Positions 1 through 5,707 of a stretch of DNA of 7,419 bases are shown here, piece after piece. Origin of the DNA: a bacterium (GTDB taxonomy: Bacteria > UBA10199 > DSSB01); assembly GCA_030426445.1 (NCBI GenBank), contig JAUHYS010000100.1:1-7419 (forward strand), given 5' to 3'. The notes under the pieces are model-generated. The model searched no databases and was not told the DNA's origin. It saw only the letters and a program-made list of their open reading frames with translations. A program made the translations under genes and the position numbers. Position 1 is the stretch's first letter, and each line of letters opens with the position of its first letter.

Positions 1-121
1 AAACCTTTAAAAAAACAAAAAAAGCTTTCTCATTTTAACCTTTTATTTATCAAGCCCTATGCCACCTTGATGTTTTCCCCAAAAAAAATATGCTGCCCTT
101 TTTAATTTTTTACACAACTTT

Positions 122-210
122 TAACCGAAAGGTTACGAAACTAAGGTTAAGGGATGTTCTCATGACTTGGGTCAAAGAGAACATAGAGAGAGTTTTCCGG
201 GTAGGGAAAC
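122..210 (+). other. Possible structured RNA leader, three successive hairpins
   Basis: Three hairpins follow each other in the non-coding stretch before the first gene. The first is TAACC-GAAA-GGTTA (122-135), closed by a GNRA-type tetraloop. The second pairs ATGTTCTC (154-161) with GAGAACAT (177-184) and encloses an inner TGAC-TTGG-GTCA stem (163-174). The third pairs GTTTTCC (192-198) with GGGAAAC (204-210), including one G-U pair, around a five-base loop. A weaker pairing, CAATAAA with TTTATTG (235-259), follows. I do not recognise a known riboswitch or ncRNA family. Short stems also arise by chance in AT-rich DNA, so this is a candidate only. The rest of 1-353 is AT-rich with no convincing gene or promoter. 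Confidence 0.3.
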
Positions 211-353
211 CATTGCTATTCTGAAAGTTTCCTACAATAAACTTCTCCCCTCTTTATTGGCTTTGTTGAAAAATTTTTTTAACAGTTTGCACTTTTTTAC
301 AAACTAACTCGTTTTAAAGCCCCGCTTTTGGCGAATTTTTTAGGAAGATAACC

Positions 354-1736
354 ATGGTAAGGAAACTCTTTTTAATGCCTCATGCTCATTTTTTGAGGCC
401 TCACTACTTACAACCACAGTTGACAGATTTATTAGAGACTTCTGGTGTAAGTTTAGCAAAGAACATTTTTAACAACCCTCAATTTACTTTTTCGACACAA
501 GGGCCCATCAAAGCACCTTTGTCTAAAGTCATTAAAGCTTCCAATAAACTCAAGACTATTGAAAGCACCATGGAACTATTATGGAATCAATATAGAAAGA
601 ACGGTCAGGATGCTTATTTGGATCAAGTGCTTAAGATTAGAGAGGAAAAAATCAGGACTGAAGACGGAAAACCGGGAAGTTTCATGCAAGGAGAGGGGGG
701 CGTTTTAGTTGATATTTATAATCGATGTCGACAAGCCCCATCACTTTATCAAAAGGCCCAAAAAGACCCTGCAAAATATATTTTTTGGGTCCACTCCGAG
801 TGCCGGTCGACGACTGAGTACGAAATTGGCCAAAACTATGCCAAGATTAAAGATAAAATTGAAGAGTATTATCAAAAAGCACTTGCCGAAAAAACGCTCA
901 ACCAGAGATATGGAAAAGAGTATCAGCAAATAAAAGTTCTGTTTAATAATGCTGAAAGAGCTTTAAAGCAGCCTGCCCCGGATTATCAAAAAGCCTTAAC
1001 CTATATTCATCACTCTATTTTGTTTTCTAAGTCTATTCTTTATAAAATGTTGATTAATAACCAGCATAAAACAAAAAGTCATGACGAGGAATTTCATCAA
1101 CTTGCTAGCTTTCGTGACAAGGATTCATATCTTAACTCAAGGATGGAGTCTCTAGAAAAAGCCCATACCAGGTATTCAAGAGAGATGGTTTTACTCCAAG
1201 AGTATCGGTTTCTTATGCTGGAGCTCAACGCTAATTTATCTTTTCGCTTAAGTGAGCTGATTGAAAAAATCGGTCCGGATAGACTTTTAAAATATGAAGC
1301 CAGTTCTGGACTGGATGTCGTCAGACAAATCGTCATGCCTAAGATCGACTTGAGTATTCGAGCTCACAGTAAGCTTAAAAAAATAGACAGTATGCTTTTA
1401 GTTGTTGAACATCAAATTGAGAAAAAGCAATATGCTCGAGCTCAAGAAACGGCCCTTAAATTAGAAGGAGAAATACGAAAGTCTTGGCAATTAAAAGACA
1501 GTCACTTGGGAGGATTAGAGACCCACTGGGTCGATACGGACGCAAATATAGATATCTATAGTATTAACCGTGCTCAATATCGTCGAGCCTCTAATCGCGC
1601 TTTATCTTGTGAGAGATCCAAGCGTGACCAAGCCTGCGAAGTTTCTTCTTTGGAGCTTTGGTTTATTTTGGGGGGTGAGCGTATCCAAAGAATACACAAA
1701 GTTTTTAAGCAGCTGAGTCAGTTAGAGGCGGTATAA
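354..1736 (+). CDS. Hypothetical protein, 460 aa, mostly helical, unknown family
   Basis: I do not recognise this family. The ATG at 354 is preceded by AGGAAG (342-347) at good spacing, which supports the start. The protein has no signal peptide and no membrane segment, so it is probably cytoplasmic. After a His- and Leu-rich N-terminus (PHAHFLRPHYLQPQL, about residues 9-23) it is dominated by Lys/Glu/Gln/Leu-rich helical stretches, notably about 155-245 and 255-390, that could form helical bundles or coiled coils. A short motif KYIFWVHSECRS near 140-152 and a C-terminal Cys pair (about 423-432, in CERSKRDQACE) are the only other distinctive parts. No catalytic signature is visible. It stands alone: non-coding DNA lies upstream and a convergent minus-strand gene ends 84 bases downstream. 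The gene call is firm; no function is offered. Confidence 0.85.
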   Translation: MVRKLFLMPHAHFLRPHYLQPQLTDLLETSGVSLAKNIFNNPQFTFSTQGPIKAPLSKVIKASNKLKTIESTMELLWNQYRKNGQDAYLDQVLKIREEKIRTEDGKPGSFMQGEGGVLVDIYNRCRQAPSLYQKAQKDPAKYIFWVHSECRSTTEYEIGQNYAKIKDKIEEYYQKALAEKTLNQRYGKEYQQIKVLFNNAERALKQPAPDYQKALTYIHHSILFSKSILYKMLINNQHKTKSHDEEFHQLASFRDKDSYLNSRMESLEKAHTRYSREMVLLQEYRFLMLELNANLSFRLSELIEKIGPDRLLKYEASSGLDVVRQIVMPKIDLSIRAHSKLKKIDSMLLVVEHQIEKKQYARAQETALKLEGEIRKSWQLKDSHLGGLETHWVDTDANIDIYSINRAQYRRASNRALSCERSKRDQACEVSSLELWFILGGERIQRIHKVFKQLSQLEAV

Positions 1737-1820
1737 AAAGTTTTTCTTATTTTGATAAAAGAGCATTAGCTAGGAGAGCAGCTTATTCCTGATGAAATTG
1801 GCTTAATTATTTTAAAGCGC

Positions 1821-2150
1821 TTACTTTTTAGATTTAGCAGAAGAAACGCGTTTATCCATGTCTTTTACTCCATGAACCGTTAACACAATATCAAACAACT
1901 CAGCAGAATTTCCGATAAATACAGGAGGGTGTAAGCCTAAAGAAGGCACCAAACTGACATCGAGTTTTTTTAAGGCGGAATTTAATTTTTTCGAATTTAA
2001 GTTTTTAAACCACAGATCCACATCTTGAGTGACTACGGGAGCTCCCTGAAGCGCTGCCGCTGACAAGCCCACTATCATAAATTCGACTTGATGCCGAACC
2101 AATTCTCTTAGAAACTTTAGCTCCTTATTTGTAAAGATGGTAGCTACCAC
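1821..2150 (-). CDS. Nucleotidyltransferase-like protein (AbiEii/MNT-like fold), short, probably C-terminally truncated
   Basis: The 109 residues carry the start of a minimal nucleotidyltransferase domain. FMIVGLSAAALQG (24-36) matches the usual hhVGG.A...G turn. TQDVDLWF (41-48) supplies the two metal-binding aspartates D43 and D45. ELFDIVLTV (84-92) offers the third acidic residue, D87. The first motif reads VGLS instead of the usual VGG/VGS. Related proteins normally continue past this point into a region with an 'hpVlsle.lI..K.a..R.KD' pattern. Here the frame stops after SSAKSKK, and no such pattern follows in the other frames, so the C-terminal part seems lost. Its ATG lies inside the end of the upstream helix-turn-helix frame (26-base overlap), suggesting coupled translation. 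XRE plus nucleotidyltransferase pairs are often toxin-antitoxin or abortive-infection modules; that role is inferred. With the truncation it may be inactive. Confidence 0.65.
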   Translation of the reverse strand: MVATIFTNKELKFLRELVRHQVEFMIVGLSAAALQGAPVVTQDVDLWFKNLNSKKLNSALKKLDVSLVPSLGLHPPVFIGNSAELFDIVLTVHGVKDMDKRVSSAKSKK

Positions 2151-2496
2151 GTTGCAAAGCCCTTTGTAATCTTTCGATAGGTTTTTGTTTAAGTAAAATT
2201 AAGGTATGCCAAACGTTTTCGGGATCCGCCTGGGGAAAAGATTGAATAATTTTTTCGACTTGGCGACGTAACCGCTTGACTTCGTTAAGCTTAGACTGAG
2301 GAGACTCTAACAACTTGTCCGCAGGGACTTTTAAAACCTGAGCAATTGCATGAATGGACTTGGGCAATAGGCTTTCTTTTTTAATTAAAGAATAATAAGC
2401 GGTTGGACTTACCTGCGCTTTTTTTAGCAGGGTTTTAAGAGGAATTCCTTGACGCTTAGCGAATTGTTTGAGTTTTTTTGGTGAAAGTCTCTTATT
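2125..2496 (-). CDS. XRE/Cro-type helix-turn-helix regulator, start codon missing (possible pseudogene)
   Basis: The open frame from 2496 to 2125 gives 123 residues beginning NKRLSPKKLKQFAKRQGIPL. It contains a clear five-helix XRE domain: helix 1 around residues 7-15, helix 2 LKTLLKKA (20-27), recognition helix TAYYSLIKK (32-40), and a following helix SIHAIAQVLKV (47-57). A basic helical tail after the domain includes VKRLRRQVEKIIQSF. A TGA stop lies directly before residue 1, and no ATG, GTG or TTG occurs in frame before the recognition helix. The first standard candidate is a TTG at 2367, just past the recognition helix, which would leave an 80-residue protein without a working DNA-binding domain. 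Either an unusual codon is used, or a mutation or frameshift removed the true start. The A7 run at about 2474-2480 is a plausible slip site. It overlaps the nucleotidyltransferase gene and lies directly behind a perfect palindrome, so it probably regulated this pair itself. Confidence 0.6.
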   Translation of the reverse strand, partial: NKRLSPKKLKQFAKRQGIPLKTLLKKAQVSPTAYYSLIKKESLLPKSIHAIAQVLKVPADKLLESPQSKLNEVKRLRRQVEKIIQSFPQADPENVWHTLILLKQKPIERLQRALQRGSYHLYK

Positions 2497-2527
2497 TCAA
2501 AAGTACTAAAAAATAGTACTTTTGAAA
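2495..2527. promoter_or_regulatory. Perfect 14-bp inverted repeat, likely operator of the HTH/nucleotidyltransferase pair
   Basis: Arms TTTCAAAAGTACTA (2495-2508) and TAGTACTTTTGAAA (2514-2527) are exact reverse complements around a five-base A loop. The repeat abuts the 5' end of the minus-strand helix-turn-helix frame, the usual place for an autoregulatory XRE operator. The stem is AT-rich and is not followed by a clean U tract on either strand, so a terminator is less likely. The operator role is inferred from symmetry and position. Confidence 0.65.
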
Positions 2528-2638
2528 AGCCTTTAATCACCTGTCAATGATTTTTGCTTTCCTCGATTTTCTTCGTAAGAAGGGCCCTGATTGCGCAAGC
2601 AATAATACGCCGCATTACTCCTAATCTTTTTACACCTA

Positions 2639-2667
2639 TTGACGAACACAATAAAAAAACCGATTAT
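2639..2667 (+). promoter_or_regulatory. Candidate sigma-70 promoter for the VOC/ligase operon
   Basis: TTGACG (2639-2644, five of six matches to the -35 consensus) is followed after 17 bases by GATTAT (2662-2667, four of six to the -10 consensus). Overlapping TATATA (2665-2670) is a better -10 match but sits 20 bases away. Transcription would start about 60 bases before the ATG at 2739. The assignment rests on consensus matching alone. Confidence 0.4.
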
Positions 2668-2698
2668 ATAAGCCTGGGTGATATAAATAGCAAATCAA

Positions 2699-2723
2699 TG
2701 TCAAACTTGTCCAAGATTTGTCA
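2699..2723. promoter_or_regulatory. Imperfect inverted repeat just upstream of the VOC gene's ribosome-binding site
   Basis: TGTCAAACTTG (2699-2709) and CAAGATTTGTCA (2712-2723) pair with one mismatch and one bulge around a two-base centre. The repeat lies between the candidate promoter and the strong Shine-Dalgarno sequence GGGAGGT (2727-2733). It could be an operator or a leader hairpin affecting translation. The match is imperfect and could be chance. Confidence 0.3.
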
Positions 2724-2738
2724 TTAGGGAGGTAAGGA

Positions 2739-3479
2739 ATGAACACGGGAAAAAGAAAGCCTGTACAATCAAACTCTGTTAAAAAAAATTCTTATAAAAA
2801 AACTAGAGCACCTAATCAAAACAAGCAAGATATTATCTCGCATGCCATCCGTCACATCGATCATATCACTTATGCTGGAAAAACCCGCAATGAGAAGGGT
2901 TTTATCGAGCGTTGGCAGCTGATGGGTTTTTCGGAACTGGTGCGTTTGCATACGCGTCGTTACCCCGCGACGCATATTGCCTTAACCAGTGGAAAGAGTT
3001 CGGACTTTCCTTGGGAGACCATGACCGGGCTTTCGGTCAGTGAAGATCCGGGCTCACCGATCAATGAATTCATTATTCGCTATGGAGAAGGGGTGCAGCA
3101 TGTTGCTTATAATATTCACCCCGAAGCGGACATGGAAGAGCTTTATCAAGAGCTTAAAAAACGCAAATGGCAATTTATGACAAGTGTTTTAACTCATAAA
3201 GACGACCACGGAGCACGGCTGTGTCAACTTTTTACAGCTCCACAAGTACCCGCGGGTACTTTTGTCGAGTTAATACAAAGATTGCCAGGACCCCATGGTG
3301 AAATCTTTAATGGATTTGATATTGTCAATATCGATGACCTTTATGAGGCCTACTCGCAATACAGCGCTTGGTTAGAGAAGCATCATCGTTCCAAGGCGGT
3401 CAAGTATCAAAAGGCCTTTGAAACCCAAATACACTCTGACTTTATGCGGCAAAGTCATTCTACAGGATATTATGGATAA
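2739..3479 (+). CDS. HPPD-like VOC-family dioxygenase, single-domain (half-size)
   Basis: The 246 residues resemble the C-terminal, catalytic half of 4-hydroxyphenylpyruvate dioxygenase (HPPD). After a Lys/Asn-rich extension (1-36), the three expected Fe(II) ligands are present: His42 in HIDHITYAG, His121 in GEGVQHVAY, and Glu177 in AGTFVELIQR. The first two ligands are 79 residues apart, as in bacterial HPPD. The second-to-third gap is shorter than in HPPD (56 residues). QLFTAPQVPAGTFVELIQR matches the HPPD stretch 'lqiFTkp..gp.FfEiIqR'. The non-catalytic N-terminal VOC domain of full HPPD (about 350-400 residues in total) is absent. A strong Shine-Dalgarno GGGAGGT (2727-2733) sits five bases before the ATG. 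The next gene, an aryl-CoA ligase, starts three bases after the stop, so the two are very likely cotranscribed. Fe-dependent oxygenase chemistry on an aromatic or keto acid is plausible; the actual substrate is unknown. Confidence 0.8.
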   Translation: MNTGKRKPVQSNSVKKNSYKKTRAPNQNKQDIISHAIRHIDHITYAGKTRNEKGFIERWQLMGFSELVRLHTRRYPATHIALTSGKSSDFPWETMTGLSVSEDPGSPINEFIIRYGEGVQHVAYNIHPEADMEELYQELKKRKWQFMTSVLTHKDDHGARLCQLFTAPQVPAGTFVELIQRLPGPHGEIFNGFDIVNIDDLYEAYSQYSAWLEKHHRSKAVKYQKAFETQIHSDFMRQSHSTGYYG

Positions 3480-3482
3480 AAT

Positions 3483-4808
3483 ATGAAAAAACAGATCTTA
3501 CATCCCCGTATTTTGGATAAGCAGGCAGAGTGCATGCCCCGCCCTTTGCTAGAAGAGCTACAATTGGCTCGTCTTAAAAAAACTCTGGAACATTGTTATC
3601 GCCGCGTGCCTTTTTATCAAAAGAAATGGGATGCCTGTCATTTTCATCCCGAAGCCATCCAATCCTTGGACCAGTTGCAGAAACTCCCTTTTACCAATAA
3701 GGAAGATTTAAGAGAAAATTACCCTTTTGGGCTTTTTGCTTTGCCGATGGATCAAGTCGTTTGTTTGCATTCTTCGACAGGGACTACAGGGAAACCCACG
3801 GTGGTCGCTTATAGTCGAAATGACTTAGACCATTGGTCTCAACTCATTGCTCGGGAATTGGCCGCTAGCGGATTGCAGCCCGGCGTCATTGTACAAATTG
3901 CCTTTGGCTATGGCATCACGACAGGCGGTCTGGGGTTTCATATGGGAGCCGAAAGATTGGGTGCAGCGGTATTGCCGACTTCCAACACCTTAAGTCCAGC
4001 CCAGCAGCTTTTCGATTTAAAAGAGCTTAATGTGGGTATGCTGCTCTGTACGCCCAGTTTTGCCACGACCCTTCAGGAGGAGGCTGAGAAAAGCGGTATG
4101 GATTTAAAAGAGCTGCCTGTTGCAGGTGCAATTATGGGGGGAGAAGCTTGGTCGCTTAATTTGCGGGAACGTTTAGAAAAAGATTGGTCTTTTAAGGCTT
4201 ATGATACGTATGGTCTTAGCGAAGTAATTGGTCCGGGGGTCGCTCACGAATGTGAATATCAAAAGGGTCATCATATTTACGAAGATCATTTTATTCCAGA
4301 AATTGTCGATTTTGAAACGGGAAAACCAGTACAGCCCGGGGAGTACGGTGAATTGGTTTTAACTAGCTTGACCAAGGAAGCCATGCCCGTGATCCGTTAT
4401 CGAACGCGAGATCGTACGCGGTGGCTGACTGGAACCTGTGAATGTGGCCGGACTTTTAAGCGGATGGATCGCGTGGTGGGGCGTTTGGACGAAAGTGTTT
4501 TGTTAGGCAAGCGACGGATTTATCCTTCGGATATCGAGCACATTGTTTTTCGTTTTAATGAATTAAGTGAGTACTACCAACTGGTATCCGATAAAGAACC
4601 CATGCAAAGATTAAAAATCATCGTCGAAAGTAATCGTCATCAAAAAGAAGTAGAGGGCCCTTTGCAGCTAAACGGATTGCAGAAGCAAGTTGAGACTTCC
4701 ATTCGGAACGAACTGGAAGTTGATCAGGTAGAAGTTAACATCGTCCCAAAATATACTTTGCCTCGCAGTGCGGGCAAGGCAGAAAGGCTTTGTTTTACTA
4801 AAGCGTAG
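3483..4808 (+). CDS. paaK: Phenylacetate-CoA ligase family (PaaK-like) AMP-forming enzyme
   Basis: This 441-residue protein has the length and all the landmarks of the PaaK branch of adenylate-forming enzymes, which activate aryl acids with ATP and join them to CoA in the cytoplasm. Visible motifs, in order, are the N-terminal helix with RVPFYQKKW (about 40-48), the phosphate-binding loop HSSTGTTGKPTVV (about 96-108), AFGYGITTGG (about 139-148), the adenine-contact motif DTYGLSEVIGPG (about 241-252), YRTRDRT (about 307-313), the Cys-containing CECGRTFKRMDRVVGRLDE (about 319-337), and the C-terminal lysine loop LPRSAGKAERL (about 426-436). PaaK itself has 'v.G.nvfPsqiE' after the hinge; here it reads LLGKRRIYPSDIEHI. 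The ATG follows the VOC gene by three bases with only a weak ribosome-binding site, so translation is probably coupled. No other phenylacetate-degradation genes are nearby, so the true acid substrate may differ. Acyl transfer to a protein or another acceptor is an alternative. Confidence 0.88.
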   Translation: MKKQILHPRILDKQAECMPRPLLEELQLARLKKTLEHCYRRVPFYQKKWDACHFHPEAIQSLDQLQKLPFTNKEDLRENYPFGLFALPMDQVVCLHSSTGTTGKPTVVAYSRNDLDHWSQLIARELAASGLQPGVIVQIAFGYGITTGGLGFHMGAERLGAAVLPTSNTLSPAQQLFDLKELNVGMLLCTPSFATTLQEEAEKSGMDLKELPVAGAIMGGEAWSLNLRERLEKDWSFKAYDTYGLSEVIGPGVAHECEYQKGHHIYEDHFIPEIVDFETGKPVQPGEYGELVLTSLTKEAMPVIRYRTRDRTRWLTGTCECGRTFKRMDRVVGRLDESVLLGKRRIYPSDIEHIVFRFNELSEYYQLVSDKEPMQRLKIIVESNRHQKEVEGPLQLNGLQKQVETSIRNELEVDQVEVNIVPKYTLPRSAGKAERLCFTKA

Positions 4809-4862
4809 GGGTACCAGAGCTGTTCCCCATTCCCAAACCTAGGATGCAGCTCGGTACCCCTA
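4806..4862 (+). terminator. Long stem-loop beginning at the ligase stop codon, probable operon end
   Basis: TAGGGGTACC (4806-4815) pairs with GGTACCCCTA (4853-4862). After a one-base bulge, GAGCTG (4817-4822) pairs with CAGCTC (4847-4852), leaving a 24-base loop. The stem starts with the TAG stop codon itself. It is followed by T-rich DNA, with a seven-T run starting about 15 bases on. The loop is long and no U tract directly follows, so this may be a weak Rho-independent terminator or a 3'-protecting hairpin. It closes the VOC/ligase operon. Confidence 0.5.
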
Positions 4863-4960
4863 TCTTCTTTGCAATTTTTTTCTTTATCCTTTATCGATTT
4901 CCCCCAGGGAACAGGCTAGAGCAGTTTAAATAATTTTGTATTCGTAGGACTTGAATTGAC

Positions 4961-5069
4961 CCCTTCTCCCTTGAGGGGAGAAGGTTGGGATGAGGGTGAC
5001 AAGAAACTCAGCTTGTTTTTTGGCCCCCTCACCCGCCCTACGGGCGACCTCTCCCTCCAGGGGAGAGGT
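4961..5069. repeat. REP/MITE-like G/C-rich palindromic intergenic repeat
   Basis: This C/G-rich block stands out sharply from AT-rich surroundings. It is built of hairpins: CCTTCTCCC with GGGAGAAGG (4962-4984), CGCCC-TAC-GGGCG (5034-5046), and ACCTCTCCC with GGGAGAGGT (5047-5069). The left part (4961-4998) and the right part (5022-5069) are also imperfect reverse complements of each other, giving a larger palindrome with an AT-rich centre. The wording (CTCCC, GGGATGAGGGTG, CCCCCTCACCC) is typical of dispersed intergenic repeats in many proteobacterial genomes. No transposase or tyrosine-type REP partner is present here. Together with the preceding stem-loop it accounts for the gene-free stretch 4809-5124. 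Confidence 0.7.
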
Positions 5070-5124
5070 GAAGGCTATAGAAAAATTTAAAATACTCTAG
5101 AAAAACTTACAGGAGACTTTTAAG

Positions 5125-5418
5125 ATGTTACCTAAAAAAAGACCCCCCACTCATCCCGGCGAAATGTTATTAAAAGAGTTTTTAGAACCCCTGCAATTGA
5201 CTCAAAGCCGCTTTGCAGCTCACCTAGGTTGGACCTTTGCTAAACTTAACGAAATTATTCATCGCAAGCGCGGGGTGACCGCTGACTCGGCCCTTTCTTT
5301 AGGAGAAGCACTTGGAACCGGCCCTGAATTTTGGCTTAATCTTCAAAGAGATTGGGACTTATGGAATAGCTTACAAAAACATCGCCCTGTGAGGCGTATA
5401 AGAGTGCGTGTTGAGTAG
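5125..5418 (+). CDS. higA: HigA-family XRE antitoxin, solitary
   Basis: The 97 residues match the HigA/VapI antitoxin pattern end to end. The N-terminal PPTHPGEMLLKEFLEPL (7-23) is the family signature. The helix-turn-helix runs from LTQSRFAAHLGW (25-36) through KLNEIIHRKRGVTADSALSLGEAL (40-63). The closing GPEFWLNLQRDWDLW (66-80) is the usual HigA C-terminal motif. AGGAG (5111-5115) lies nine bases before the ATG. HigA normally binds the HigB mRNA-cleaving toxin and represses the operon. HigB genes usually lie directly upstream, but the 316 bases before this gene hold only a stem-loop and a repeat, and the gene after it is an unrelated antitoxin. It therefore appears to be an orphan, acting either as a stand-alone regulator or as a remnant antitoxin. 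The 52-base gap to the Phd gene makes cotranscription possible. Confidence 0.88.
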   Translation: MLPKKRPPTHPGEMLLKEFLEPLQLTQSRFAAHLGWTFAKLNEIIHRKRGVTADSALSLGEALGTGPEFWLNLQRDWDLWNSLQKHRPVRRIRVRVE

Positions 5419-5457
5419 GTTGAAAAAAGAGCACACTTGAAAAAAAAGTTTACTTGA

Positions 5458-5478
5458 TTAGTCTAGTCTTATGACTAA
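5458..5478. promoter_or_regulatory. Inverted repeat across the Phd start codon, likely autoregulatory operator
   Basis: TTAGTC (5458-5463) pairs with GACTAA (5473-5478), and the tandem copy TAGTC (5464-5468) pairs with GACTA (5473-5477) around TTAT, which contains the start of the ATG at 5471. Antitoxins of this family repress their own promoters through short palindromes in this position. There is no Shine-Dalgarno sequence before the ATG. TTGAAA (5437-5442) could serve as a -35, but the -10 is poor. Confidence 0.45.
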
Positions 5479-5707
5479 ACTAAATATACATGAAGCAAAA
5501 ACTCAGCTTTCTAAATATCTTAGTCGTGTCCAAGACGGTGAAAAGATAACTCTATGTAAAAACGGCAAGCCCGTTGCCCAAATTATTCCTTTTGTTCAAA
5601 AAAAGAAGAAGCGCTCTCTTTTTGGAGTAGCAAAAGGCAAGGGTAAAGTAGGCAAGTCTATATTAGAACCTCTCACCGATGAAGAGCTTCCGGGCTTTGG
5701 TCTATGA
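5471..5707 (+). CDS. Phd/YefM-family antitoxin
   Basis: The 78 residues are a complete Phd/YefM-type antitoxin. MTKLNIHEAKTQLSKYLSRVQDGEKITLCKNGKPVAQIIPF (1-41) is the DNA-binding domain that normally dimerises on the operator. The tail KKKKRSLFGVAKGKGKVGKSILEPLTDEELPGFGL (44-78) is the toxin-neutralising segment, close to the form seen in antitoxins of PIN-domain (VapC) toxins. The ATG lies in a palindrome and lacks a Shine-Dalgarno sequence, so a leaderless or weakly translated message is possible. The stop overlaps the next ATG by four bases (ATGA), the classic antitoxin-toxin arrangement, but that next frame is only a toxin remnant. It may therefore be an antitoxin without its own toxin, able to persist because it is harmless or protects against related toxins. 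Family assignment is firm. Confidence 0.9.
   Translation: MTKLNIHEAKTQLSKYLSRVQDGEKITLCKNGKPVAQIIPFVQKKKKRSLFGVAKGKGKVGKSILEPLTDEELPGFGL

Noticed and set aside
709..933. Small plus-strand open frame inside the 460-residue gene
   Set aside because: It lies wholly within a well-supported gene in another frame, is Lys/Ile-rich low-complexity, and has no domain or ribosome-binding site.
741..1336. Minus-strand open frames (741-929 and 1097-1336) opposite the 460-residue gene
   Set aside because: Antisense shadows with no recognisable protein features.
1737..1820. Possible terminator between the convergent genes (AAAAAGTTTTT, TTTTGATAAAA)
   Set aside because: The stems are four to five A-T pairs only, too weak to support a terminator.
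2513..2547. Minus-strand promoter for the HTH gene: TTGACA (2547-2542) with TACTAT (2518-2513)
   Set aside because: Both hexamers are good, but the spacer is 23 bases, too long for a normal sigma-70 promoter.
2590..2603. ATTGC-GCAA-GCAAT mini-hairpin upstream of the VOC promoter
   Set aside because: Only five pairs, isolated, and without a position that suggests a role.
2769..2975. Minus-strand open frame opposite the VOC gene
   Set aside because: Antisense shadow of a confidently assigned gene.
4961..5069. Repeat block as a CRISPR array
   Set aside because: There are no regular direct repeats with spacers; the units are inverted hairpins, as in REP/MITE elements.
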